64,000 nucleotides of DNA from Megascapheus bottae (GCA_024803745.1 JANJXV010000025.1:13680341-13744340), one strand, 5' to 3'. Counted from the first letter of the stretch, positions 20,852 through 34,059 are shown. The notes: generated from the sequence alone by a model not told the origin. Made by a program: numbers and translations.

Positions 20852-21934
20852 TAGGGCTTATAGGCTAAGTGTGTAGCAATTCCCAGACCAGACTGCACCA
20901 GAGGTCATGAATGCTTTCCTGCTCAGACCAGGATGTAACTGGCATGGGTGCTGTGGGCTCTGGCTGATTCTAACAATGAGTCCAGATCACCAATCTGGGT
21001 TGTCTTTGTGGAGCTTGGTAAATCACAGTAAGGTACATATAAGAGACCTATTTCCAGAAAGTTCCAGTGATTCCAAATCTTACTAATGAAAGATTTGGGC
21101 CAACAGCCTCTGCATCACTGGTTTGAAGTTATGAGGGCTTCAGAGCCCAGTGTGGCTCACGGACAGGCCCCACATTGCTGGTGGACTGGGGTGCCTGGGG
21201 ATCTCTTCCATTCCCACCATGCATTCTATCCAGAGCCTTGGCCCCCCCTTTGGGGAAGGGATATCACCTTTCCCAGCATCCCTACTGCTAGGGAGCTCAC
21301 AATCATTGTTCTGCAATGCGAGGCAATAAAAAGTGCTCAAAACTCTCTATGAGGCTGAAGAAATAGCTCAATGATACAGTGCTTGCCTAATATGTACAAG
21401 GACCTGGGTTTGATTCCCTGCTTACCATGAGAAATAACAAAAATCCCCAAACAAAGCCAAAGGACTCAGACATGAGTCTAAGGACCTGACTCAGGAAGCT
21501 ACGGCAGGGAGGTCATGTGTTTGAGGCCAGCTGGGGCTATATAGTGAGTTTCTCACCAACCCCCTAGCTACACAGTGAGACTGTGTCTCACACTGCTCCC
21601 TGTATTCCCAGAATGTGGAGTGTAGATGAAAGGAAGGGACTCTCCAATAACATAATGCCTTTATGGGCTCATTATACCATGTGAACACATGTGGTAGTTT
21701 TACAAAAGCAGTGAAGGGTAGAGAGCTTGGGTTTGCCTGGGCCATTAGCCCTCAAACAGCAACAGAACAAATCCTGCTAAACAAAGGCCACCCCTGTAGG
21801 CTGCATGTGTGTGCATGCCAGGCCATCTGGTGTTGGAGCCCTGACTTTCCTTGAATTATCAATAAAGATCTCAGTGGAGAAACTCTCATTCCTTCTTTCA
21901 CAGGGTCTCACGGAAGCAGCTTGGTCACAGAGGC
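20852..21934. other. Intergenic, sparse old repeats
   Basis: An ID-like head at 21350-21440 (+) and a canonical B1-like piece at 21475-21600 (+) stand in unique sequence. Confidence 0.5.
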
Positions 21935-22275
21935 TGCTTGTGTTGGCTCCCATCAGTAATCTCAGCTATTCAGGAAATGGGAATTAGGAGGATCATGGTT
22001 CAGGGGCCAGCCCAGGCAAGAAAATGTGAGCAAGAGACCCTCTCGTCATCTCAATCAATAAGCCAGGCTACAGTGGCATACATCTGTGATTCTACTGGTG
22101 TGGGAGCAGAAGTAGGAGGATCCTGGTGTGAGATTGGCTCTGGACAGACGTATGAGACCCTAATTGAAAAATAAAGCAAAACCAATTTTGGAGGGTGGCT
22201 CGAGTGGTAGAATGTCTTCTGGCTAGCAAATACAAAGGCCCTGAGTTCAAGCCCTAGAGCTGCAAAGAACAAAAC
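21935..22275 (+). mobile_element. Tandem B1-B1 followed by an ID/Geo-type end
   Basis: Two consecutive B1-like monomers (about 21938-22050 and 22060-22175), then 'ggctcgagtggtagaatgtc...gttcaagccctag' (22188-22270). The arrangement differs from the two standard dimers of the window. Confidence 0.55.
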
Positions 22276-22479
22276 AAAACAAAAACAAAAACAAAAACTG
22301 GTTTTGGCCTGTGAACTTTGCCCATTCTGAAGATACAATGAAAATATCACACTGTACGTAAAGGACAATGCTTTCTCAAATGGTAGCACATCAGAAGTAT
22401 GTTTCTTAAGCAGTTCATTTATTTTGTTATTGGCAGCTAGAAAGCTGAGAGTTGAATTACTGGCCCTTTTTTATGTATG

Positions 22480-23118
22480 TGTGCTGGTACTAGGGCCTGA
22501 ATTCATGGCCTCCTGCTTTCACTTGGCTCCCCCTCCACACACTCAAGGCTGGCACTAACTTGAGCTAGACCTTCATCTGACTTTTTGCTGATGAATCAGA
22601 GATAAGAGTCTCACAGAACTTTCCTGCCCAGGCTGACTTTGAACCACAATCCTCAGATCTCAGCCTCCTGAGTAGATTACAGGTATGAGACCCTAATGCC
22701 TGGCTGGCAAATACAATTCTGAGGCTTTGGGGACAGAGACCCTCCTACTAAACCTCTCCTCCCCTGTGACATTGCAGGAGGAGAAGGAAGTTCTGGATTC
22801 TAATCTTATTCTATCTATATCTTAAAATCCCCAGTGTGTCTTCCACCTTCATGTTCCGCTAATACATTATTTATTTATGTATTTATTTAATGCCTGTCCT
22901 AGGGCTTGAACTCGGGGTCTGGGTGTCATCCCTCACCTGTTGTGCTTGAGGCTAGTGCTCTACCACTTGAGTCACAGCACCACCTCTGGCTTTTTTGGTG
23001 GTTCATTGGAGATAAGGCTCTCATGGACCTTCCTGCCTAGGCTGGCTTTGAACTGACATCCTCAGTTCTCAGCTTCTTGAGTAGTTAGGATTACAGGTGT
23101 GAGCCACAGGTGCCCAGA
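22480..23118 (-). mobile_element. Two B1-Geo SINEs
   Basis: 22480-22705 and 22893-23118, same strand, with unique sequence between. Confidence 0.8.
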
Positions 23119-23289
23119 CAATCCATTTATCTTAAAACAAAAACAAAAACCCCAGAGTATTGTCTTGTAAGTCTCACTGTTGCATTGGTTCACCCTTTGT
23201 TGTCACCATTTTGTACATTGAAAGTAAACTTTACAACTTGGGCGGAGGAAGGTGAAAGAAAAATGAGGGAGGGGTAACAACATTCAATA

Positions 23290-23514
23290 AGAAATAAAAT
23301 ATGGGGGCCAGGAGTTTGGCCTAGTGGTAGAGTGTTTGCCTAGCATGCACAAAGAGCTGGGTTCGATTCCTCGGTACCACATACATAGAAAAAAGCCGGA
23401 AGTGGTGCTGAGGCTCAACTGGTAGAGCTCTAGCCTTGAGAAAGTCCAAGGACAGTGCTCAGGCCCTGAGCTCAAGCCCAGGACTGGCAAAAAAAAAAAA
23501 AGAAATAAAATATG
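23290..23514 (+). mobile_element. IDL-Geo SINE with 14-bp target-site duplication
   Basis: 'agaaataaaatatg' at 23290-23303 and 23501-23514 flanks an almost consensus element with a pure A-tail. Among the youngest copies here. Confidence 0.9.
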
Positions 23515-24019
23515 TACACATTACCTTAGGTATGTAACTGTACCCACTCTGTACGTCACCTTGGCAATAAAATTAAATTAATACAAACACAGAGTCAATG
23601 TTTAACCTTGTTCTTTTTGTCTTGTTTATCATCATATTTATTCTAATTCCTATATTGATTCTGTGTTCACTAGGACATGAGGGTTGCTTCTAGTCCTCCC
23701 CCGTCCCCTGCCCCAGGCCTGACAGCTATAGGCCCTTTATGACAATTAATAGCAAGGCCATAACTCATGTCTGCCCAGAAACTCTTGTTGACTTAGATGA
23801 CAGATTCATTACTTTTTTCTTGCTGGTTCTCTTCCTACTTGCACTAAGCTCATACATTTACCCACACTTGTTCAGACTTCTAATTATCAAAGGATGCCCT
23901 TAGAGAGTGGTGACACTTTCCTATTCAAGTGTTTTTTTTTTTTTTTGATAGCAAAGTAAATGGGTACAACACAAAATTCTGTCTCTATGTGGCCATAATC
24001 ATCAAAAAGTCTTCAGAGG

Positions 24020-24415
24020 GTTGGCGATATGGCTTAGTGGTAGAGTGCTTGCCTAGCATGCACGAAACTCTGGGTTTAATACCTCAGTATCACATACACA
24101 GAAAAAGCTGCGTAGAGGGCTAGCCTTGAACCTTGAACAAAAGAAGTTCAGGGATAGAGTTCAAGCCCCAGGACTAGCAAAAAAAAAAGTCTTCATGAAT
24201 TGGGTGTGGTAGCTATGCCTATGCTATTCAGGAGGCTGAGATCTCAAGATTTTGGTTTCAACACATTGTGGGCCTGTCTGTGACACTCTTATCTCCAACA
24301 AAGTACCAAGAAGTCAGATGTAGAGCTGTGGCTCAGGTGGTAGAGCACTAGCCTTGAACACAAAGGCTCAGAGATAGTATCCAGGCCCTAAGTTTAAGCC
24401 CTAGGGCTGGTATGT
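24020..24415 (+). mobile_element. IDL-Geo (Geo part deleted) followed by B1-Geo
   Basis: 24020-24186 and 24200-24415. Confidence 0.75.
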
Positions 24416-24904
24416 ACACGTGCATGCATGTGCACCCCTCCCCCCAAATACTAGAACACATAAGAAGAATTCCTTTATATGCTGGGCAAGAACTTCCTAG
24501 TTATGACTGAAATGCCAGAATCTAAATTTGACTCTATTTCAAATGAGAGACAACCCAACCCTAATATCCTCAGATTTGGGGAAAGAAAACATATGCCATA
24601 AGAAAAAGAAAAAAAAAACAAATGGCAACCTGGGCAGTATAGGTGCCACTTACCTCACAAGGTAATGGAGAAGAGCTCAGCTGCCTAACATGGAAAGAAC
24701 TCAAAGCCCCAGAAAAGAATTAAAACCTCAAAGAAAGATATGCAAAGAATGAGGACAAATAGTTCATAGAAAAGAAAATAGAAATGGTCTTTTTAAAAAT
24801 ATTTTTTATTGTAATTAATAAAAGGGTTACATGATATTTGCCAGATAGAAAGTACCTTAATTCACAAGAAACGGTCTTTTAAACATCGGGAAAGGTGGGG
24901 TTCA

Positions 24905-25490
24905 ATCTTATACAAAGGGGAACTATAAATTAATACTCGGACAAGATACTATTTTTCACCTGTTGAATGGCAAAGTTGTTGAGTTTGATAATAATGAACC
25001 CTTTGAAAAAGTTATGGACTAGCAAGCATTTCTCACATACGTGGCTGGTGGAAGTGAAATTCCATTCTGTAGAAGAAATATGGATGCTATCTGTCGAAGT
25101 TACCAATGCATCTCTGCTGTGAACCAGCAATTGGTTTCTGGAGACAGAAGGCTACATATGTGTGCACTCCTCTGCACACATGTATATGAAAAATTATTCA
25201 TCATTGCTTTCTTTGGAATAGTGGAGGATTAGGAACAAGTCCTTTAGTAGAAGGCTAAGTAGGAAAAATAGATACAATGCAATGTTGTAGAAGGCAATAT
25301 TCATGCGAAAGATCTCCAAGAAAGATCTATTGTTAAGTAAAAACCTATATCAAACCTCCGGTTGGATCAACAAGCATCAAAGTATACTAGAACAATATGA
25401 TTATATTGCTCAGAAGTTAGAGTCATAAGAATGTATACTGACGTATCCCTATATGTCCACTTTAAGAAGTTTTAGAAGGAACATAAAAAA
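24905..25490 (+). mobile_element. Ancient L1 3' end fragment
   Basis: Degraded but recognisable mammalian L1M-type 3' sequence: 'gtggctggtggaagtgaaat', 'gaaccagcaattggtttctg', 'ttattcatcattgctttctt', 'gatacaatgcaatgttgtag' appear in the family's order. No intact frame. Confidence 0.6.
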
Positions 25491-25596
25491 ACTAATAAAA
25501 GTGGCTTATGTCAAGCACAATGTGAATAATGGATGCTAGAGAAAAAAACGGGTGCTAGACATAAAGATTTTTCATTATGGTGTGCACGCGTATGCA

Positions 25597-25793
25597 GAAG
25601 AGATGGTCCTGAGGCTTGAATTCAGGACTTGGGTGCTGTCTTTGAGCTTAGCTCTACTTCTGGCTTCTCGGTGATTAACTGGAGATAAGAGTATCATGGA
25701 CTTTCCTGTCTGGGCTGATTTTAAAATGTGGCCCTCAGATATCAGCTTCCTAAGTTGCTAGGACTACAGGTGTGAGCCACTGGCGCCCAGCTC
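25597..25793 (-). mobile_element. B1-Geo SINE
   Basis: Slightly shortened in Geo. Unique sequence follows to 26185. Confidence 0.78.
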
Positions 25794-26185
25794 TGAGTGT
25801 TAATTCATAGAAAAGCCCCAATATTACCTTCTCATTTATGATGCCTTAAACACAAGAATGAAAACATATGATTGCCTAGGAATGAGTAAAGGCATACTAC
25901 TTTTCATTTCATACCAGGTAAGTAAACGTGTATGAACTTAATTGCTTTCACTGATGAACTATTAAAACTTCATGATAATAAAAACCCAAGTGTTTCTATC
26001 ACTTAAACTCAGACTTCACGAGACTTTGAACTCAGCAGTTACCTGGGAGTTGGCTTTCTAATTTGGAGACATTTCAAATCAGTGCCATAAAGAGGTTATA
26101 TTACTTAGTTCAATGAGGACTCTCAATCTGTCAAAGTTTATCAGCTCTGTCAAAGTTTATCTAATCCTCTTCTTATTCTTATTCT

Positions 26186-26735
26186 TTTTTTTTTTTTTTT
26201 TGCCAGTCCTGGGGCGTGGACTCAGGGCCTGAGCACTGTCTTTGGGCTTTCTCAAGGCGAGAGCTCTGCCACTTGAGCCACAGCACCACTTCCAGCTTTT
26301 TCTATGAATGTGGTACCTAGGAATTGAACCTGGGTGTTCATGCATGCTAGGCAAGCATTCTACCGCTAGGCCAAACTCCCGGCCCCCTTCTTACTTGTCA
26401 TGCTACAGTGCTTTTTTCAAGGTATTTTTGTTTTCTTGCTGATATTGGGGATGGAACCCAGAGCTCAGAAATGCTTTGTGTATTTTCTATCACTGAGCCA
26501 CTCTCTAATCCCTAGTTTGATATTCTTTTTTCTTTCTGTCTTTTTTTTTTTTTGCCAGTTCTAGGACTTGAAATAGGGCTTATGCACTGTTCCTGAAATT
26601 TTGTGCTTCAAGGCAAATACCATTTGAGCCATAGCTACATTTCCAGCTTTTAAAATTTTTAGTGGTTAATTGAAGATAAGTCCTATGAACTTTTCTTCCC
26701 TGACTGGCTTTGAACTGTGACCCTCAGACCTCAGT
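26186..26735 (-). mobile_element. IDL-Geo, ID-type fragment and B1-Geo
   Basis: 26186-26386 IDL-Geo, 26428-26513 diverged ID-like head alone, 26541-26735 B1-Geo. Confidence 0.75.
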
Positions 26736-27023
26736 CATTCTGGCTTTGTTGTTTCCCTGTCAGGGCCATAAAGTGCCACCCTACTTTATGTTCTCAAAGA
26801 TTGCCTCTTCTCATGTTTGGTTTTCTTTTCAGTTATTAGGTAAATCTCCAGCCTTTAGCTTCATATTCATATTTCTTCAACACATGCAATTGGTGCTGGG
26901 AGAATCCCAACCCAAAATAAACACAGAATTTTGTTGCTTGATTTAATGAAAGTTGTATGATCTATGATGGCTGGATACAAAATGTTGTTTTCTTAATGTA
27001 TACTTGGTTACTTTTTCTCTCAA

Positions 27024-27041
27024 TCTCTCTCTCTCTCTCTC

Positions 27042-27093
<52 letters not shown>

Positions 27094-27415
27094 TATCCTT
27101 TTTTCTTTTTAGTTCTGGGGCTTGGGTGCTGTTCCTGAGCTTCTTCTGCTTATGACACCTCTTTACCACTTGAGACACAGTTCTACTTTGCAGGGGGGGG
27201 GGTTAATGCAGACAGCTCCACTTTTTTGGGGGGGTAGTGTAGGGGCTTGAACTTGGGGCTGGGTACTTGTTCTTGAACTTTTTTGCTCAAGGCTAATGCT
27301 CTATCACTTTGAGCCACAGTGCCACTTTCAAGTTTGGGGGGATGGCTTTGAACCATGGTCTTAGCCTCCTGAGTAGCTAGGAGGACAGATGTGAGCCCTG
27401 GTACCCAACTTATAT
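27024..27415 (-). mobile_element. (CT)n(CA)n and partly duplicated B1-Geo
   Basis: CT tract 27024-27041, CA tract 27045-27092, then a B1-Geo interrupted near 27190 by a second Geo start, with G-runs at 27192 and 27228. Confidence 0.7.
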
Positions 27416-28139
27416 TGCCTTCCCGTGTAATTCTTCCATGACAGAACCTCTCCAATGATGTAGACTACCACTCTGAGTAGGCTATGGCATGAACTTTGCC
27501 ATTTCTCAAAAATTGTCACCACACCTCATCAATTACTTCTTGTTCTTTATACTCAAGCACTCACTACCAGCTTGCCAATTTCACTTATTCTCCAAGGTAG
27601 ACCATAATTAACCCCACAGATGCTCAACCTAAACACAAACAATGCAACCACTCCATTACAGTCCATTTTAAAAAGATTTTATATATTATTTCAAATGTGG
27701 ATTTAACTTTATTCCTTCAAAAGTAAGAGCGAGCTATGCTAGAATCATACAAGTCTCTTGCTGGATGAATCACTATGTGGTATTCAAAAGTGAAAAGATA
27801 ATGTCATTTGAATTTTCTTAAAGATTAGGTAAGCACCTTGAATTAATCATCCCCAAAATACTTTTGAGAGCTTTCTAGATGGAAAGCTCAATGGATGATA
27901 TGAATGTGTAGAATGTGCCTTATCTACTAAAGAATATAGCTAAGATTAGATTTATAGAAAATGCATTTTTATGCCACTTTTTGTCAGACCCTCTCTCCCT
28001 CTCTTCCTCCCTCGCTTCCTCTCTCCCTCCCTCCCTGCCTTCCTTCCATTCATCCTTGCTTATTTTTTCTGGTAGGGATGAGGAAAATTTCCTGCAGCAG
28101 AAGTGATGGATTCCTGCAGCATTGTGGAAAGTGGTAACT
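27416..28139. other. Unique intergenic sequence
   Basis: Nothing recognised except a CT-rich tract at 27990-28050. Confidence 0.4.
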
Positions 28140-28637
28140 AATTTTTTTTTTCTGGTCCTGGGGCTTGAACTCAATGCCTAAGCACTGTCCCTGCACTTTT
28201 TTTTGTGGGTCTTGGGGCTTGAACTTGGCCTGGGTGGTTCCTTGAGCTCTTCAGCTCAAGGCTACCATCCTACCACTGTGCCTGAGCTTGTCCCTGAGCT
28301 CTTTAGCTCGAGGCTATTGCCATACCTTTGAGCCAAGCCCCACTTCCCATTTTCCAGAGGCTAATTGGAGATAAGAGTCTCAGGTCCTTTTGGGCCCAGT
28401 CTGGCTTTGAACCTTGATCCTCAGATCTCAGCCTCTTGAGTAGCTAGGATTACAGGAGTGAGCCACCATGCCCAGCTCCCTGGCTCCCTGCACTTCTTTT
28501 GCTCGAGGCTAGCACTCTACCACTTGAGCAACAGTGCCATTTCTGGCTTTTTCTGCTTATGTGGTACTGAGGAATTGAACCCAGGGCTTCATGCATACTA
28601 GGCAAGTACTCTATCACTAAGCCACATTCCCAGCCCC
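28140..28637 (-). mobile_element. Nested SINEs: B1-Geo inside IDL-Geo
   Basis: An IDL-Geo (28140-28197 and 28486-28637) is split by a B1-Geo (about 28198-28485). 'ctgcactt' is repeated at both junctions. Confidence 0.8.
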
Positions 28638-29047
28638 TAAATGGGTATTTTTGAAAATTTTATTCTTTGACAAGGGAATGAACTCTGTTGACTTTTTTCC
28701 TGATAACTAACCTGTGACAACTAACCTTTGGGACATATTTGCTAAAGGCTGAGAAGTGCAACATCTAAGTTTCTACGAATTATTAGTCAAGCTACACCCA
28801 TATAATGGCGGATCATAATAAGGGATGGGCTCCCTATGCCATAATTCAAATCATGTTTGCATAGAGTCATGTTTGTTCAGAGTACAGATGGCTGCTTGGT
28901 GTAGAATATTCAGGGAAAAGAGCAGACTACAATACATACAGTAGGCTTGCTGGGGATTAAGACAACACTAGGTAGAGACCAATATGGTTTGAGATTATGA
29001 GAAAGACATGCAAACTTTCTCTTCCTTTGTTCTTATACTTTCCAAGT

Positions 29048-29240
29048 TTTTTTTTTTTGTCAGTCCTGGGGCTTGAACTCCGGGCCTGGGCACTGTCCTT
29101 GGGCTTTCTCAAGGCTAATGCTCTACCACTTGAGCCACAACACCATTTCTGGCTTTTTCTGTGTATATGGCACAGAGGAATCAAACCTAGGGCTTCATAT
29201 ATGGTAGGCAAGCAAGCTACCAGTAGGCAATGCTCTTGGC
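29048..29240 (-). mobile_element. IDL-Geo SINE
   Basis: Full length with T-run at the left end. Confidence 0.82.
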
Positions 29241-29383
29241 CACTTTTCAAGTTTTTATAGTAAGTCCCTTTCTTCTCATAGTCCTTCCTGCAATCTTCTT
29301 TTTATTGACTCTATATATCTCTTCCTTCCTTGCTTGTTTCCCTCTTCTCTCTCTTTTTCTCTCCTCTTTTTTGTGTGCATGTC

Positions 29384-30030
29384 TGTGTGCTACTATTGGG
29401 ACTTGAGCTCAGGGCCTGGGCACTGTCTCTCAGCTTTTTTTTGTTCAAGGCTGTCACTTTATTGATGGTACTCTACCATTGGTACCACAGCTTTACTTCT
29501 GGCTCTGTGGCAGTTACTTGGAGATGAACGTCTCATGGATATTTTTCTATCTATCTTTCCATTTGTCTATCCATCCATGCACCCATCATCTATCTATGTT
29601 TTGATATGTGTCAGCATTGGATATTGTTCTTGGACATTAAGTATATTCAAAACATAGTAGTAATAATGAAGAATATTTTTCAAACCAATCCAGCTTTTAT
29701 TTTGGTGGTTAATTGGTGACAAGAATCTGACAAAACTTTCCTGTTCAGGCTGGCTTTCAATCGCAATCCTCAGATCTCAATCTCCTGAGTAGCTAAGATA
29801 ACAGGTGTAAGCCATCAACACAAAGCAGGATGCTTTTCTGGAAGACAGGGAGATCCATCTTTCTCATGTTTAGGAGAAGAACAGCCACTGGAGGGGAAGG
29901 TAATGGTCAATGAAGAAGGAGAACCTGGGAGCAAAGCTGGTATTTTTTTTTTTGGCCAGGGGCTGGCCTTGATTTATGATTCTCCTACCTCCACCTCTCA
30001 AGTGTCTAGGATTCTGGGTACAAGTTCCTC
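29384..30030 (-). repeat. Broken B1-Geo pieces and (CTAT)n
   Basis: Geo plus start of B1 at 29384-29542, a CTAT/CCAT-rich run at 29545-29600, a B1 head at 29693-29828 and a weak B1 piece at 29950-30030. Confidence 0.6.
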
Positions 30031-30113
30031 ATCTGTCCTCACAGCCCTTTGTCTTGTGAATTCCCCAGGATCACTGACCTTGTTTGGGCCTTTACTGTTG
30101 CCCCTGGTCTAGT

Positions 30114-30630
30114 GCACTTCTTCCAGGCTGGCTTCTTCACTTTTCTAATCTTTAGCATTTACCTTCCATTCCCAGGTAAGCTCTGCTGTCACACAGGATT
30201 CCTGAACTATAGCTCAGATGTGTCACTCTTACAGCAAGGCTAGGGAGCAGGATAAGAGGAGGTCTGAATGGACACAGGTGGTCTTTCAGATTCAGTGATT
30301 AGAGGCTCAGGGTTTTATACACAGACAAAAGGAGGAAAAGCCGGGCATGGTGGCTCATGCCTATAATCCTATCTACTCAGGAGGCTGAGATTGAGGATCA
30401 TGGTTCAAAGCCAGCCAGGGCACTAAAAAGTCCATGAGACTCTTATCTCCCATTAATCTCTAGAAAACCAGAAGTGGTGCTGTGGCTCAAGGGGTAGGGT
30501 GGTAGCCTTGAGCTAAAGAGCTCAGGGACAATGCCCAGGCCAAGTGGTAGGGTAGCCTTGAGGTGAAGAGCTCAGGGACAGTGCCGAGACCTAGAGTTCA
30601 AGTCCACGACCGACCCCATCCCCAATAAAA
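30114..30630 (+). repeat. Paralogous copy of the 56.4-kb unit, with B1-Geo
   Basis: Shares the ~230-bp leader 'gcacttcttccaggctggc...' with 56420-56655 and then a B1-Geo from 30341. It differs by a ~13-bp deletion ('tggcttcagaaaa' absent) and an internal duplication of the Geo part (about 30505-30600). No poly(A) tail or clear target duplication seen here. Confidence 0.75.
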
Positions 30631-30639
30631 GGGATGAGA

Positions 30640-31085
30640 ATATATATATATATATATATTATTTATTGTCAGCCTGGGAAGTGTCCCTGAGTTTGTTTTG
30701 CTCAGGCTAGCACTCTACCACTTGAGCTGATATTAAAGAATTGAACCTAGGGTTCATGCATGCTTCATGCATGCTAGGTAAACACTCTACCACTAAGCCA
30801 CAGTCCCAGCCCGAGCATATTTAGAGTATTGTTTTAAGAGGCTCGTATCTGTCACCAGTGGCTCATACCTGTCATCTTAGCTACTCAGAAGGCTGAGATC
30901 TGAGGATCTGAGATTTGAAGCCAGCCCAGGTAGGAAAGCCTGTGAGACTCTTATCTCCAATTAACACCCTAAAAGCCAAAGTAGTGGCCCAAGAGATAGT
31001 GCACTAGTCTTGAGAACAAAAGCTCAGGGAGAATGCCTAGGCTTCATGTTTTAAGCCCTAGGATTGGCATGAAAAAAAAAAAAAG
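30640..31085. mobile_element. (TA)n, IDL-Geo and B1-Geo
   Basis: (TA)10 30640-30659, IDL-Geo 30664-30813 (-) with a duplicated 'ttcatgcatgc', B1-Geo 30845-31080 (+). Confidence 0.75.
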
Positions 31086-31732
31086 AAGAAAAAGAAAACA
31101 AAAAAGACATGACCAGGTTTAACATGCTCTAGCTATTTCTCTGGATATTGACTTTTGAGTATAAATCCTGATTAAGATGCCATTCCCTATTCATTTCCTT
31201 TGCAAACTACAGGGCAGAGAATGTTTTCATTAAGGATATGAAAAATGAGATGCTGGGTAATGCAGGCCCTTCTGGATTCAATAAATGCCTTTCCTGGCGG
31301 TCCTGATGTGTTGGCAATCATGTCCTGCCTGCTTTCATCTCAGAAAGGCCTGGCTTCGTCATTCTGCCATTCATTTGATTATTTAGGGTTTTTTCCTCTT
31401 GATATTCTCAACATTAATTCTGTTTACTTTTCATTGTACGTCTGGACATTCTTTCAGTGCTCTGGCTCTCACTGCCTTTCCATTTTCCTCCCCTAACAAT
31501 ACCTTCTAACTTCTTTTTTATTGGTTCTTCTATGGACTACCAACTAATGAGTCAGGCCTTTTTTTGTGCCATTACATAGATTAACTTAAGTATGGTATTG
31601 GTTCTATTTTGAGCAGGAAGTTGATTAGAGTATCTTATTTAAACAGAACACAAAAGTCATTTAAGTGGAGCTGAGATTAGATGCTTTCCTAATGGAGGTA
31701 ATAAAATCCTATAAAAAAGATTGGCTTGCTTG

Positions 31733-31771
<39 letters not shown>

Positions 31772-32030
31772 ATTTTTCCCACAAAGGAAACATACTCCAC
31801 TGAGGGAATATGTTTTTCAGAATCAGTGTTGCCTATTTATTCCCAGGTCCAGCATACTTTGGAATTCAGTAACACATCAAGGCATCTACATACTCTCATT
31901 CTACCTGTGACTGTTCGCATTTTGCAGGAAGCTGTATCTCAAAGCCTAGCTCTGTTTAGTCCTAGCATAATCATCATCTTCCCTAATAAAGTCCACATGT
32001 TAAAAACTTAAGTGTTAAAAATAAGAATGC
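31086..32030. other. Unique intergenic sequence
   Basis: AT-rich, no repeat except (GT)17 at 31735-31769. Confidence 0.4.
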
Positions 32031-32277
32031 CAGGTGCTGATGGCTCATGCCTGTAATCCTACTCAGGAGGCTGAGACCTGAGGCTCTCCAGTCAAAGTCG
32101 CCTGGGCAGGAAAGTCTCTTCTTTTCAAAGAACCACTGAAAAGATTGAAGTGAGAGTGTGGCTCAAATGGTAAAGCACTAGCCTAGTGCTCAGGCCCTGA
32201 ATTCAAGCCCCAGAACTGGCACCCACATGTGCACGCCCATGTGTGTGTGCACGTGCGTGCACACACGCATGCGCGCG

Positions 32278-32317
<40 letters not shown>
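32031..32317 (+). mobile_element. B1-Geo with alternating purine-pyrimidine tail
   Basis: SINE 32031-32225, then about 80 bp of GT/GC/CA alternation at 32240-32317. Confidence 0.8.
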
Positions 32318-32661
32318 ATTAAGAAATATTAAACTTAGGCATTAGATTGTCCAAGTTAAACGTGGCAACAGAGGCAAGGTAAATGTCCCAGGGAAAATGG
32401 GAACCAGAATTTTCTATAGTCCACCAGCACACCAACTTCTAGGAAAGTCTTACTGAACTTTGCTCCAAGACTAAGTTCATTGCAAGGGCTAGAGGAGTTA
32501 CATCCACATTATTTGAGGGCAGGAAAGTGGGAGGAATCAAACCAGTTTGTATGAGCATCCGCTTCTGTCTACCTCCATCTTGCAGGTGGGTGTGTGAAGT
32601 ATCAAAGCCTTGCTTCCTTCCTCTCCTTCTATTTCTGAAGGTACAGATGGTTTCTCCACAA

Positions 32662-33350
32662 GTCAGGTGCTGGTAGCTCATGCCTATAATCCTAGCTACT
32701 CAGGAGGATTTCAGTTCAAAGCCAGCCTGGGTATGAAAGTTTGTGAACTTTTACCTTCCAAGAAACTGGAAGTGGTGCTGTGGATCAAGTGGTAGACCAC
32801 TAACTTTGAGTTGAAGAGCTCAGGGACAGTGCCCAGTCCCAGAGTTGCAGCCCCATGACAGACTGAAAAGAAAAAGGAGAGCCAGAGGTATTTGTTTATT
32901 TAAAAGATCAAGGAAATAGAAAGGTACTTATACATGGCACTGCAATGATCTGTTCTCAAACGTTCTTCCCATACAGGGCTTTATGAACTCTGAGAGTCAG
33001 AGGCTGCCTTTCCTCCATCAGTTCTGTATCTTTAGCACCAGCAACTTATATGTTCAATGCAACAGAAGGATGAATAAAGCATGGCTCAGCTCACATGCCA
33101 TTTTGTTAGAGGTTTTGTTTAGAACCTACGTGACAACAGGAGGACACTTAATATCACTAAAAATATTCCATCTCAGGTTATAATGGAGAATGTCTATTTC
33201 ATGCTAGGCACAGTGGTAAACACCTAGAATCCCATCATTCAGGAGACTCAGCCAAGAGAAACACAATTTTGAGGCCAGTGTGGGCTATTTAGCAAATTTC
33301 AAATAACCTAGGCTATATAGCAGGGCCCTGTTAAAAAAAACAAACAAAAA
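32662..33350 (+). mobile_element. B1-Geo and a head-only B1
   Basis: B1-Geo 32662-32865. 33201-33350 is a B1 monomer without Geo, ending in an A-rich tail. Confidence 0.7.
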
Positions 33351-33429
33351 AACCTTTGTAATGTTTGCTAAGCAAAATAGATTCCTTTACCATTACTTGG
33401 ATCTCAATATATTTGTTTATTTGTTTCTC

Positions 33430-33617
33430 CAAAGCCTGGGCACTGTCTGTGAGGTTTTTTTTGCTCAAGGCTAGCACTCTGCCACTTGCGCCATAGTGCC
33501 ACTTCAGGTTTTTTCTGTTCTATGTGATACTGAGGGATTGAACCTAAAGCTTGATGCATGCTAGGCAAACAATGCACCACTAAACTACATTCCCAGCCAC
33601 TCAGTTCAGCTTTATGG

Positions 33618-33648
<31 letters not shown>

Positions 33649-33661
33649 GCATTATATGTAC

Positions 33662-33726
<65 letters not shown>

Positions 33727-33985
33727 TTGGAAAAAATTAGTGTTTTGTTTTGTTTTTTTTAGTCAGTTGTAGGGCTTGAACTCAGAGGCCTGAGTGCTGT
33801 CCCTGAGCTCTTTTGCTTAAGGTTACTGCTCTACCACTTTGAGCCACAGCTCCACTTCTAGTTTTCTGATGGTTCATTGGAGATAAGAATCTCCTACTTT
33901 TCCTGCCCAAGTTGGCCTTGAACTGCAATCCTTAGATCTCAGCCTCCTGAGTATCTAGGTTTACAGGCACTGGCACCTGGCTAAA
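33430..33985 (-). mobile_element. IDL-Geo, (TA)n, (GA)n and B1-Geo
   Basis: IDL-Geo 33430-33598, (TA)14 33618-33645, (GA)n 33662-33724, B1-Geo 33760-33985. Confidence 0.78.
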
Positions 33986-34059
33986 AAATGTGTTTTTTGA
34001 AGATTGGATTTTGTAGCCAAAGTAATTATCTTTGAATCACTGCTTCCCTCCCCTTCATT

